Below the pieces are notes generated by a model. The model was given only the letters and a program-made list of their open reading frames with translations, was not told the origin of the DNA and ran no database searches. From an uncultured Paraprevotella sp. (GTDB lineage: Bacteria; Bacteroidota; Bacteroidia; Bacteroidales; Bacteroidaceae), in contig CALULT010000006.1 in NCBI GenBank assembly GCA_944321565.1, forward strand, positions 1 to 64,000: DNA of 64,000 nt, written 5' to 3'. The position numbers and the translations under genes are program-made. Of the stretch, positions 15,829 to 24,891 are shown piece by piece. Position 1 is the first letter of the stretch. Every line of letters starts with the position of its first letter.

Positions 15829-16522
15829 GACATGATATTCGCAGCCCCTCCCTATTTTCTAAGCAATGATGGCATCAGCGTTCAAAGCGGTAAAATCGTC
15901 AGTGTGAATAAAGATGAATGGGACAATATGGATAAGCGGTACATATCACAACATTTTTTCCTTAGCCAACGCCTTGCAACAGCTGGGCTTCAGGATTCTT
16001 AATGTTATCACATGGGCAAAGACCTATCCTCCGCCAAATATCTCTTGCCGTTTTTTCACATACAGCACGGAGTTCGTAATTTGGGCGAGGAAATGCAAAA
16101 CCAAACCCCACTATTACAATTACGAATTGATGAAACTCATCAATGGAGGAAAACAAATGACAGATGTATGGCAATTGCCGGCTATCGCCCGTTGGGAAAA
16201 GTCTTGCGGAAAGCATCCTACACAAAAGCCATCAAGTCTATTAGTCCGGATAATCCTTGCATCGACTGAACCTAATTCATGGATACTTGATCCATTTGCA
16301 GGGAGTAGCACAACGGGAATTGCCGCCTCACTGACAGGGAGACGTTTTTTGGGGATTGAACAAGATGGTGACTTCTTGGCTCTAAGCAAAGCACGCAGAG
16401 AGGAAATCAATGATTACGACTTACGAATGGCATATTGCGGAAAAATCAAAGACATGACTTATATACCATTTCGGCAGATCGTTTGCGAAGACTTTCCAAA
16501 CGATTACGGATTACCTTTTTGA
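15829..16522 (+). pseudogene. Decayed DpnA-like (beta-class, GATC) adenine methyltransferase
   Basis: The segment from 15829 reads DMIFAAPPYFLSNDGISVQS, matching the DpnA/HinfI-type catalytic block except that the Asp of DPPY is Ala. After about 30 codons the reading frame must shift: GTIWISGTYHN is in another frame beginning near 15914, and roughly 25 residues that normally lie between the two blocks are missing. The rest (HPTQKPSSLLVRIILAST, then ILDPFAGSSTTGIAASLTGR) is well preserved to the end. The N-terminal 40 residues are also absent. Three independent lesions indicate a pseudogene. Confidence 0.82.
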
Positions 16523-16786
16523 TGACCAACGAAAGGAACAGAAAGTTTCCTGAAGACCTTGCCATAGAGACATAGAAGTCTGTTTTTCAAAACCATTCCA
16601 AAAGACGTACAACCCAGCAAAGCTGAAAGTTTTCATTCTCCACCAGCAATTTGTGAATAACCGCCGCAAAGGACTGGCTAACATTCTCTCCCCACCACTT
16701 CATTGGCGGTAATCAACGTGGATATCATCTACACATTTTATACAAATTCACTCCGTGCAAAGCATAAAAGCCAGAAAAAAGCCGGC

Positions 16787-17787
16787 TATTCGTTCCATGC
16801 CCCGCAACGCGGACAACGCCCCTTGGCACGGAGCTTCGCCCCGCAACGACCGCACACGTATGGGCAACGGGCATAGCGGAAATAACGCCGCAAGGCCCAC
16901 CACGCGTAAACCAACAGGCAGGGATAGCCCACATAACATAATGTGGCAAAAGAAAAGAACAGGTAGCACACCACACACACGCCCAACAAGGAGAACAAAT
17001 AAAGCAAAGCCTCCGACAAAGGCAGCTGGCGGCACACATCTTCCACCGAAGCGATGGCCAAAATGACAATCAGCCACACGGAAGCCACAAAAAGCCCAAG
17101 GATGAACGGCAAGCCAAACGGGTTCAACGTCGGATGGTAATAAAACTCCATCCATGTGTCCGGCACAAAATTCTGCATGCTGGCATAAAGCGTTGCCGCA
17201 CCGGAAAGCGTGAGGCAAAGCAAAGTGGGATAGCAGCTTCCCACATCATCGAAATGCACGACATGGAAACGTTTCCGTCGCATGCGACGCACCAAATAAA
17301 CCACCGACAAGGCCGCCAAAAGGGCTATAAACCAAATCAGATGGGTGTCGCTGAACGTATGGATAAAATAAGAGATGGAATCATCGGGAATGGCCTCCGA
17401 CAGCAAATCCGACTCACGCACCCAGCCCATCGTGTATTGGTCGCGTGCCACCTTCACCCACACCGAATCCACCGAATCTTCCGGCACAATCATGATGTCG
17501 GCCACCACCAGCCGGTCGTCTCCGAACACCGTCACACTATCGGCTCCCGCATCCGCCCGTCCCGGGTTGTGATAAGGATGGGAAGATTGCAGGCAAAGGC
17601 TGTCGCCCACCAACAGAAAATTGAAGTTCTCCGTATAATGGTGCGTCGCCTCGAAATCCAACGAGTCTTTCCGGCTCTCCGTCAAGTCCCACTCGTCGGA
17701 ATAGTCGGGCTTTTGGTAATAACAAGCCGAAAGCAAAACCACGCACCCGCACCACACGAACAACCATCCCAAAATGCTATTTCTCAT
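16787..17787 (-). CDS. Lipoprotein with membrane segments and C-terminal zinc ribbon
   Basis: Start taken at 17787, giving about 333 residues with a signal ending LLSAC. An extracytoplasmic segment of about 120 residues follows, with an SH3-like VWVKVARDQYTMGWVRESDL stretch, then about five hydrophobic segments and finally CGRCGAKLRAKGRCPRCG with four Cys in CxxC pairs at the C-terminus. The ribbon would be expected in the cytoplasm. The gene overlaps the start of the U32 gene region (its start lies upstream of the U32 stop at 17777), so they are probably co-transcribed. Function unknown. Confidence 0.7.
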
Positions 17788-19642
17788 CGGCATACACAAT
17801 CATTTGACAGTGCTTGCAGTCGAAAGCCAGCCTGAAACGGCGGCCATCAGGAAGCGACAAGTAATAAGGTTCCTTGAACGGAGATTCCGTGCCGCCATGG
17901 CGCGGGCACCATCCCATGCTGTAACGCAGGCAATGGCGGCAGAACATCAAAGCCGCCCCGGCAGGTTCGCGTTGTTCGAAGGCCGGTTCGATGCGAACCG
18001 CGCCTTGACTGTGGTAAAAGTTTGCAGCTTCGCGGTTCATCACGTTGGCCAAATAAGTCAATTCACGCGGAACAAACGACATCGATGCCCTCCCCCGCCG
18101 CACCTCTTCCGCACGGGTATAAGCCGTGGGCAACAAACGTACCGGACGCGGATAATTCATCCGGCGAGCCGACAAGAGCCGTTCCACTACCGTGCGCCGC
18201 CATTCCGCCCACGCGGAAGAAGGGACAAACCAGTCGCCCGTCAGGAGGGAACCCACCCCGGCAGCCTCAAACGGTGTGTTACCCAGCTTGGACAACTGTG
18301 CCCTGACATTTTCCGCCTGCCCGCTGCGGGCCTGTTCTTTCGGATAAGGGAAAGCCACGGAAACTGCCACTTCGTCCTCGTCCCGCAAATCCAAACGGAA
18401 GCCACCACGAAACTCGCCCACCGTCCACCAAACCGCGATTTTCCGCACGGCAGAAGGACGGGCGAGCACATCCGAGAAAGCCTTGTCAAAGTTCCGGTAA
18501 AGTCGGACATGGGGACGGATACGCGGCATCTCGGCAGGATAAATCTTATTGTCCTCCACACGGTTCACGCGGAAACCTTGGAGATTTCCCCGCGCATCCA
18601 GGAAACAAAGCCCGTCGCCGTTGGCAAACGGCTTGACACCCGCCACCACGATATGGTTGCCCTGCACGGCCTTCACCGTTCCCACTTCTTCTCCGACCGC
18701 CTTGGGCGTATGGAACGAAAAGATGTCCGGAGTGCGGCCATCCAGGAAATAACGGGTAAAACCGCGATTGAAACTTTTGTCCAACTGGGGCGTGAACTTC
18801 AACGCGACATGCCCCGAAGAAGCCCGCCGGTATTCCGGCCTGCGCTTGAAAATATCGTCCAACCGGTTGCGATACCATGCCGTCACGTTCTTCACGTAGG
18901 CCGCATCCTTCAACCGTCCCTCGATTTTCAATGAAGACACGCCTGCGTCCAACAGACGTTCCAAGTCACCGCTACGGTTCATGTCCTTCAACGAAAGCAA
19001 ATGTTTCCCCCGTTCTATCACACGGCCGTCTCTATCCGTCATGTCAAACTTCAAACGGCAAAACTGCGCACACTCCCCCCGGTTCGCGCTGCGCCCGAAA
19101 CTATGCTGCGACACGTAGCACTGCCCGCTGTAGCTCACGCACAACGCCCCGTGGACGAACACCTCCAACGGCACGTCGCAGGTCTCGTGCACCGCGCGTA
19201 TCTCTTCTAACGAAAGTTCGCGTGCCAACACCACCTGGCTGAAGCCCAGTTCCTGCAAGAACCTGGCCTTTTCCGGCGTCCGGTTGTCCATCTGCGTACT
19301 GGCATGCAGGGGAATTGGCGGCAACGACATCTCCAAAAGTGCCATGTCCTGCACGATAAGCGCATCGACGCCAGCCCGGTAGAGTTCCCACACGAGGCGT
19401 TCCGTCTCGGCCAGTTCTTCATCTTTCAGGATGGTGTTGACCGTCACATAGACTTTCACGCGGAAAAGATGGGCATAGTCCACCACCCGGGCAATGTCTT
19501 CCACCGAATTGCCAGCCGAAGCCCTCGCGCCGAAACGCGCCGCGCCGATATAAACGGCATCCGCACCATGGTCGATAGCCGCCATGGCACACTCCATATC
19601 ACGTGCCGGAGCCAAAAGCTCCACAGGTCGCCGCACAGTCAT
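17777..19642 (-). CDS. Peptidase U32 family protein (RlhA/TrhP-type) with C-terminal extension
   Basis: A 621-residue protein. The N-terminal part has VELLAPARDMECAMAAIDHG and GADAVYIGAARFGAR, the U32 start, and FVHGALCVSYSGQCY with RSANRGECAQFCR, the conserved Cys cluster. A long C-terminal half resembles the DUF3656-type extension, and the tail has a further Cys set (FCRHCLRYSMGWCPRHGG and CKHC). U32 proteins of this type are known in RNA hydroxylation (tRNA or 23S rRNA) using prephenate and an Fe-S cluster, rather than proteolysis. Which RNA is the target cannot be told. Its start overlaps the metA stop by four bases. Confidence 0.88.
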   Translation of the reverse strand: MTVRRPVELLAPARDMECAMAAIDHGADAVYIGAARFGARASAGNSVEDIARVVDYAHLFRVKVYVTVNTILKDEELAETERLVWELYRAGVDALIVQDMALLEMSLPPIPLHASTQMDNRTPEKARFLQELGFSQVVLARELSLEEIRAVHETCDVPLEVFVHGALCVSYSGQCYVSQHSFGRSANRGECAQFCRLKFDMTDRDGRVIERGKHLLSLKDMNRSGDLERLLDAGVSSLKIEGRLKDAAYVKNVTAWYRNRLDDIFKRRPEYRRASSGHVALKFTPQLDKSFNRGFTRYFLDGRTPDIFSFHTPKAVGEEVGTVKAVQGNHIVVAGVKPFANGDGLCFLDARGNLQGFRVNRVEDNKIYPAEMPRIRPHVRLYRNFDKAFSDVLARPSAVRKIAVWWTVGEFRGGFRLDLRDEDEVAVSVAFPYPKEQARSGQAENVRAQLSKLGNTPFEAAGVGSLLTGDWFVPSSAWAEWRRTVVERLLSARRMNYPRPVRLLPTAYTRAEEVRRGRASMSFVPRELTYLANVMNREAANFYHSQGAVRIEPAFEQREPAGAALMFCRHCLRYSMGWCPRHGGTESPFKEPYYLSLPDGRRFRLAFDCKHCQMIVYADEK

Positions 19643-20556
19643 CGGATATTGTTAATGTCGTAAGGAGTTTCCTGGTAAACGTAATAATTCAACCAGTTGG
19701 AGAACAACAGGTTGCCATGTGCCCGCCATGTCACCAGCGGCCCTTCGGCGGGATCATTGTGACAATAGTAATTCACCGGCATATCAATCGGCAACCCCTT
19801 CTCCAGGTCGCGGCGGAACTCCGTATCAAGAGTATAAGGCGAATATTCCGCATGCCCTGTCACGTAGAACTCTCGACCGTCACGCGCCATGACCATGCAG
19901 ACGCCTGACTGCGGCGACTCGGCAATGACTTCCAACCCCGGCACGTTCACCACATCCTCGCGGCGAATCTCCGTATGGCGGCTGTGCGGCATGTAGAACT
20001 CGTCATCGAAGCCCCTGAAAATGGGCAACGTGGGCATGAGCGGGTATTGCTTGAAGATGCCGAACATCTTTTTGTCCAGTTTATATTTGGGAATGCCGTA
20101 GTAATGGTAAAGCCCAGCCTGCGCCGCCCAGCAAATATAAAGGGTAGAGGTGACATGCGTCCGCGCCCAGTCGAAAATCTCCGTAATTTCATCCCAGTAG
20201 TTCACCTCTTCGTATTCCAAATGTTCCACAGGCGCCCCTGTGATAATCATTCCATCAAACTTTTCATCCTTCATCAACTCAAAGTCCCGGTAAAAGGCTT
20301 TCATGTGTTCAATGGGGGTATTCTTGTATGTGTGGCCTTTCACCTTCATGAAAGCGATTTCAATCTGCAACGGCGTATTGGAAAGCAGGCGAATCAGGTC
20401 TGTTTCAGTCGTGATTTTCAACGGCATCAGGTTCAGAATGACAATGCGCAACGGACGGATGTCCTGCGCGGAAGCCCGCGAATTGTCTATGACGAAGATG
20501 TTTTCCTTTTTCAACAGCTCAATGGCGGGAAGTTTATCTGGTAAATTTAATGGCAT
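19639..20556 (-). CDS. metA: Homoserine O-acyltransferase, MetA family, predicted acetyl-CoA specific
   Basis: With the start at 20556 the protein has 305 residues (MPLNLPDKLPAIELLKKENI) and the family numbering fits exactly: catalytic Cys142 (YICWAAQAG), His235 and Glu237 (TGHAE). Position 111 is Glu (TGAPVE). Published work on MetA enzymes links Glu111 to acetyl-CoA and Gly111 to succinyl-CoA, so the product is expected to be O-acetylhomoserine, although databases often name this family succinyltransferase. First step of methionine synthesis from homoserine. A TAACTTTG element on the minus strand near 20588-20595 is a likely -7 element. Overlap with the U32 gene suggests co-transcription. 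Confidence 0.92.
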   Translation of the reverse strand: MPLNLPDKLPAIELLKKENIFVIDNSRASAQDIRPLRIVILNLMPLKITTETDLIRLLSNTPLQIEIAFMKVKGHTYKNTPIEHMKAFYRDFELMKDEKFDGMIITGAPVEHLEYEEVNYWDEITEIFDWARTHVTSTLYICWAAQAGLYHYYGIPKYKLDKKMFGIFKQYPLMPTLPIFRGFDDEFYMPHSRHTEIRREDVVNVPGLEVIAESPQSGVCMVMARDGREFYVTGHAEYSPYTLDTEFRRDLEKGLPIDMPVNYYCHNDPAEGPLVTWRAHGNLLFSNWLNYYVYQETPYDINNIR

Positions 20557-20630
20557 ATTTCGGTACGTTTTTCCAATCTGTTCCTGCAAAGTTACTAAAA
20601 TCCCGCCGAAAAGCCCGCGTTTTTAACGCA

Positions 20631-20669
20631 ACACGCGGAACGATTTAGAATCTTTATCGTTCCGCGTGT
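20631..20669 (-). terminator. Strong hairpin after the M13 peptidase gene
   Basis: ACACGCGGAACGAT at 20631-20644 pairs perfectly with 20656-20669 around an 11-base loop. It lies 28 bases past the stop of the minus-strand peptidase gene and separates it from metA. The following sequence has only short T-runs. Confidence 0.7.
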
Positions 20670-20697
20670 AAAAATATGGCCTTCTATGAAATAAAGC

Positions 20698-22728
20698 CTA
20701 CCAAATGGCAACGCGTTCAGCCTTCGGGATGAACATCTTGTCGCCTTCCTTGATGCCGAAAGCGTCATACCAAGCATCGATGTGCGGCAACGCACCATTC
20801 ACTCGCCAACAACCTAGCGAATGCGGGTCACTCTTGGTGCGCGAGCGGATTTCCTCATCGCGGATGTTGTCAGCCCACACGTATGCGTAGGAAAGGAAGA
20901 ACCGCTGTTCGGGAGTAAAACCATCGGCTTCCTCCAACGGATTTTCCTTCATGGCCTCCTGCAAAGCATTGTAGGCCACCATCAATCCACCGTGGTCGGC
21001 CAGGTTCTCACCCAAGGTCAATGCGCCATTGGCATGCAAGCCCGGCAACACTTCGATGTTGTCGAAGAAATCCTTCATCACCTTCGCCCGTGCTTCGAAA
21101 CGCTCTGCGTCACCCGGTGCCCACCAGTCGGTCAGGTTGCCTTCCTTATCAAACTGACGGCCTTTGTCGTCGAATCCATGCGTCATTTCGTGTCCAATCA
21201 CCACGCCAATAGCCCCATAGTTGCAAGCATCATCGGCCTCCATATTGAAGAAAGGCGGCTGCAGGATACCTGCGGGGAAACAGATTTCGTTGGTCGTCGG
21301 GTTATAATAAGCATTCACCGTCTGCGGAGTCATGTGCCACTCGGAACGATCCACGGGTTTGTTCAGCTTACGCTCTATGAGATAGGCCAGGTCAAACTCA
21401 TTGCTGCGCACGATATTCGCCCAATAGCTGTCATCCTTGATTTCCAAGCCTGAATAGTCGCGCCACTTGTCGGGATAGCCCACTTTGACCGTAAAGGCAT
21501 CTAGTTTTTCCAAAGCGACCTTCTTGGTTTCCTCGCTCATCCAATCCTGCGCCTGGATGCGGACGGCCAACGACTGCTGCAAGTGTTCCACGAGCTTGAC
21601 CATGCGCTCCTTAGCGGCAGCCGGGAAATATTTCTCCACATAGAGTTGCCCGAGCCCTTCGCTCATCACACCGTTCACCGTGTTCACGGCTTTCTTCCAT
21701 CGGGGCTGGTCCTGCTGTTTGCCGCTCATCACACGGCCATAAAAGTCGAAACGGCAATTGCGGGCTTCATCACTCAGATAAGAAGCCGACGCATTGAGCA
21801 ACCGCCACTGCAGATAAGCCTTTTGGGCCTCGACCGGAGTATCGGCCAATATCTTCTCCACCTCGTGGATGGGTTCAGGCTGCCCTACGCTGACTTCCTT
21901 CACGTCCTTCAGTCCCAACGTGTCGAACAACAGTTTCCAATCTATGCCCGCATAATCCTTCAGCAAGTCGGCGTATGACATCTTGTGGTAATTGGCCTCC
22001 GGGTCACGTTGTTGCGTGGCCGTATAAGTCGGACCTGCAATACGTGTCTCTATACCCATGACGGCTTCCATCTTCTGTTTGGCCACTTCCGGTGCAAATC
22101 CACACAAACCAAACATTTTCTCCATATATGCCTTGTAAGCTTCACGGATGTGAACCGTGGCCGAATCGTTGTCCAAATAATATTCCTTTTCGGGCAACCC
22201 CAAGCCGCTCTGCACGATTTGCAACAGGTTCATTTCGCTGTTCTTGATATCCGCACCGATGTAGAAACCGAAATAGCCTCCGACGCCCTTGCGCATCATA
22301 CCCGCCATCATAGGAAATACATCCTCGCGGTCGCCAATGGCCTCAATGGCCTGCAAATCGGCTTGGATGGGGGCGAATCCGTCCTTGTTCTGCTTCACGC
22401 TATCCATCACGATGTTGTACAGGTCTCCTATCTTCTGTGCCAACGACCCTTCGGCCTGCTTCTCTGCGGCAAACCCTTCAATCAACCCGCGCAACTGTGT
22501 GTTGTTGTTCTCGATCAACTGTTCGAACGTGCCGAAACGGGAATATTCCGCCGAGAGGGGATTGGCCTTCCGCCACCCGCCACAGGCATAGTCATAAAAA
22601 TTATCGCCCGGTTTGACCGTCAAATCCATGTTTTTCGGGTCGATGCCGGTCTTCAAACCGGTCTGCGTCTCACATCCCACGGCAAGGGATGCCAACGCCA
22701 TGAATGATAAAAAATGTCTCAACTTCAT
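20698..22728 (-). CDS. pepO: M13 family zinc metallopeptidase lipoprotein (PepO/neprilysin-like)
   Basis: A 676-residue protein with a lipoprotein signal ending LAVGC. Peptidase_M13_N features (LTVKPGDNFYDYACGGWRKA near residue 35) precede the catalytic part, with the zinc motif HEMTH in VIGHEMTHGFDDKGRQFD about residue 510 and the third ligand Glu in GENLADHGG about residue 575. The C-terminus ends in the usual RVAIW-type tail. Secreted members hydrolyse oligopeptides; here it is probably anchored to the envelope. It is full length for the family. Lies 33 bases downstream of the ABC-F gene and may share its transcript. Confidence 0.93.
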   Translation of the reverse strand: MKLRHFLSFMALASLAVGCETQTGLKTGIDPKNMDLTVKPGDNFYDYACGGWRKANPLSAEYSRFGTFEQLIENNNTQLRGLIEGFAAEKQAEGSLAQKIGDLYNIVMDSVKQNKDGFAPIQADLQAIEAIGDREDVFPMMAGMMRKGVGGYFGFYIGADIKNSEMNLLQIVQSGLGLPEKEYYLDNDSATVHIREAYKAYMEKMFGLCGFAPEVAKQKMEAVMGIETRIAGPTYTATQQRDPEANYHKMSYADLLKDYAGIDWKLLFDTLGLKDVKEVSVGQPEPIHEVEKILADTPVEAQKAYLQWRLLNASASYLSDEARNCRFDFYGRVMSGKQQDQPRWKKAVNTVNGVMSEGLGQLYVEKYFPAAAKERMVKLVEHLQQSLAVRIQAQDWMSEETKKVALEKLDAFTVKVGYPDKWRDYSGLEIKDDSYWANIVRSNEFDLAYLIERKLNKPVDRSEWHMTPQTVNAYYNPTTNEICFPAGILQPPFFNMEADDACNYGAIGVVIGHEMTHGFDDKGRQFDKEGNLTDWWAPGDAERFEARAKVMKDFFDNIEVLPGLHANGALTLGENLADHGGLMVAYNALQEAMKENPLEEADGFTPEQRFFLSYAYVWADNIRDEEIRSRTKSDPHSLGCWRVNGALPHIDAWYDAFGIKEGDKMFIPKAERVAIW

Positions 22729-22761
22729 CCTATTTTATATTTTAAGATTGTTTTCCCAAAA

Positions 22762-24711
22762 TTATCCGGCTTGCGCCTCCTCTAGTGCCAACGAAGCCGC
22801 TTCCCACTCGTTCACCACCTCGTCCAACTGCTTTTTCAACGCGCCGTGGCGACTATACAATGTCGTGTCTGCCGCACCTTCCGGCGTGGCCATTTGGTCT
22901 TCCAGAATTTTCACGGCTGCTTCCAATTCACCGATTTGGGCTTCGCATTGCTCCACCGCTTTCTCCAATTTGCGGATTTTGCGCTGGCGTTCCTTTTGCT
23001 GTTCATACGTCAGCCTGTTTTGGCTGATGGTCTTTTCTTCCGCAGCCTGCCCCGTAGTACCAGATGAAACAGAAAGCGACGGTTTCTGCAGTTCGTTCAA
23101 GGAAGCGATATTTTTCTTTTGCAGGAAATCGTAAATGCCGCCCAAGTGCTCTTTCACCAAGCCACCGCCAAACTCATAAACTTTCGAAACCAACCCGTCG
23201 AGAAACTCGCGGTCGTGACTCACCACGACAACCGTGCCGTCGAAATCGCGGATGGCATCCTTCAACACGTCTTTCGAACGCATGTCGAGATGATTCGTCG
23301 GTTCGTCGAGAATCAGGAAGTTCACCGGTTCCAGCAACAACTTGATCATCGCCAGACGGCTACGCTCCCCGCCGGAAAGCACCTTGACTTTCTTGTCGGA
23401 TGCCTCGCCGCCAAACATGAAAGCGCCCAAGATGTCGCGGATTTTCAGCCGCACGTCGCCCTTGGCCACACGGTCTATCGTGTCAAACACCGTCAACTCA
23501 CCGTCCAACAGCTGCGCCTGGTTCTGTGCAAAATAGCCGATTTGCACGTTGTGCCCTATCTTCAGATGCCCATCGAACGGGATTTCGCCCATGATGCACT
23601 TGACGAGCGTGGATTTCCCTTCGCCGTTCTTGCCCACGAATGCCACTTTCTCGCCTCGTTTCAGGGTGAGATCCACATCGTGGAACACCACATGGTTGCC
23701 GTATGCCTTCCGTACGCCCTCACAAATAAGCGGATAATCGCCGCTCCTCAGTGCCGGCGGGAATTTCAGCCTCAACGCGGACGTATCCACCTCGTCCACC
23801 TCCACCGGCACGATTTTCTCCAACTGCTTGATGCGGCTTTGCACCTGCACGGCCTTGGTGGGTTTGTAGCGGAAACGCTCAATAAAGTCCTTGATGTCGG
23901 CAATTTCCTTCTGCTGGTTCTCGTAGGCCCTAAGCTGCTGTTCCCTACGCTCGGCCCGCAGGCGCACGTATTCATCATACTTCACCTTGTAGTCATAGAC
24001 GCGCCCGCAGGAAATCTCCAACGTGCGGTTTGTCACATTGTTAATGAATGCGCGGTCGTGGCTCACCAGCACCACGGCGTTGGCTTTCGTAGCCAGGAAA
24101 TTTTCGAGCCACTGGATGCTCTCGATGTCCAAGTGGTTGGTCGGCTCGTCGAGCAGAAGCACGTCGGGATGGCGCAACAACAATTTGGCCAGCTCGATGC
24201 GCATGCGCCAGCCTCCGCTGAACTCGCTCGTGGGACGCTCGAAATCCTCGCGCACGAAACCAAGCCCCAGCAACGTGCGCTCCAGCTCCGCATGGTAGTT
24301 CAACCCGCCCATCATCTGGTAACGCTCGCTCTCCCGCGTGAATTTCTCCACAAGGGCCATGTAACCCTCGCTTTCATAGTCCGTCCGTTCGGCCAGTTCC
24401 TGGTTGAGCCGGTCAAGCTGTTCCTGCATCTGGCTGATATGGGCGAAAGCCTGTTCGGCCTCCTCGCGCACCGTGTGGCAATCGCTCAACACCATCACCT
24501 GCGGCAAGTAACCAATTGTCGTGCCACCCGAAACGGAAACCGTGCCGGACGTAGGCTGTTGCAACCCGGCGATAATTTTCAACATCGTCGATTTGCCAGC
24601 CCCGTTCTTCCCCACAAGGGCTATACGGTCTTTTTCATTGATGACATAGGACACGTCGTGGAACAACGGCGTGACCCCGAACTCTACTTTTAAATTGTCT
24701 ATCGAAATCAA
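22762..24711 (-). CDS. ABC-F family ATPase
   Basis: A 649-residue cytoplasmic protein with two ATP-binding cassettes and no membrane segment. Walker A GKNGAGKST is at residues 34-42 and GKNGEGKST in the second cassette. Signatures are FSGGWRMRIELAK and LSGGERSRLAMIK. A linker of charged helices joins the cassettes, and a C-terminal coiled coil (about residues 560-645, rich in E, Q, K, L) follows. ABC-F proteins act on ribosomes in translation or antibiotic resistance; this subgroup resembles the Uup-type housekeeping members by its C-terminal coiled coil. No cognate membrane protein is nearby, as expected for ABC-F. Confidence 0.9.
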   Translation of the reverse strand: MISIDNLKVEFGVTPLFHDVSYVINEKDRIALVGKNGAGKSTMLKIIAGLQQPTSGTVSVSGGTTIGYLPQVMVLSDCHTVREEAEQAFAHISQMQEQLDRLNQELAERTDYESEGYMALVEKFTRESERYQMMGGLNYHAELERTLLGLGFVREDFERPTSEFSGGWRMRIELAKLLLRHPDVLLLDEPTNHLDIESIQWLENFLATKANAVVLVSHDRAFINNVTNRTLEISCGRVYDYKVKYDEYVRLRAERREQQLRAYENQQKEIADIKDFIERFRYKPTKAVQVQSRIKQLEKIVPVEVDEVDTSALRLKFPPALRSGDYPLICEGVRKAYGNHVVFHDVDLTLKRGEKVAFVGKNGEGKSTLVKCIMGEIPFDGHLKIGHNVQIGYFAQNQAQLLDGELTVFDTIDRVAKGDVRLKIRDILGAFMFGGEASDKKVKVLSGGERSRLAMIKLLLEPVNFLILDEPTNHLDMRSKDVLKDAIRDFDGTVVVVSHDREFLDGLVSKVYEFGGGLVKEHLGGIYDFLQKKNIASLNELQKPSLSVSSGTTGQAAEEKTISQNRLTYEQQKERQRKIRKLEKAVEQCEAQIGELEAAVKILEDQMATPEGAADTTLYSRHGALKKQLDEVVNEWEAASLALEEAQAG

Positions 24712-24891
24712 TGGTCTGCTATTTTTGCCGCAAAATTAGCCAAACTTCACGACATTAAGAAACAATAGTGCAAGTTTTCACCAGCTACGCCCGCCGCGGC
24801 ACATCGGAAAAAAACTCCTCCGTCTTTCAGGGAAAGTGCCCCAAAGGGCCAGAGAGGTTTCCCTCACACGGAAACAACAAATGTTTTCCCC
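24712..24891. repeat. Intergenic gap with degenerate copy of the dispersed GC-rich repeat
   Basis: Between the ABC-F start and the exporter permease stop. Bases about 24808-24870 contain a diverged member of the family (ACTCCTCCGTCTTTCAGGG and GCCCCAAAGGGCC) found also near 32.7, 41.0, 43.5, 47.1 and 53.4 kb. Confidence 0.5.
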
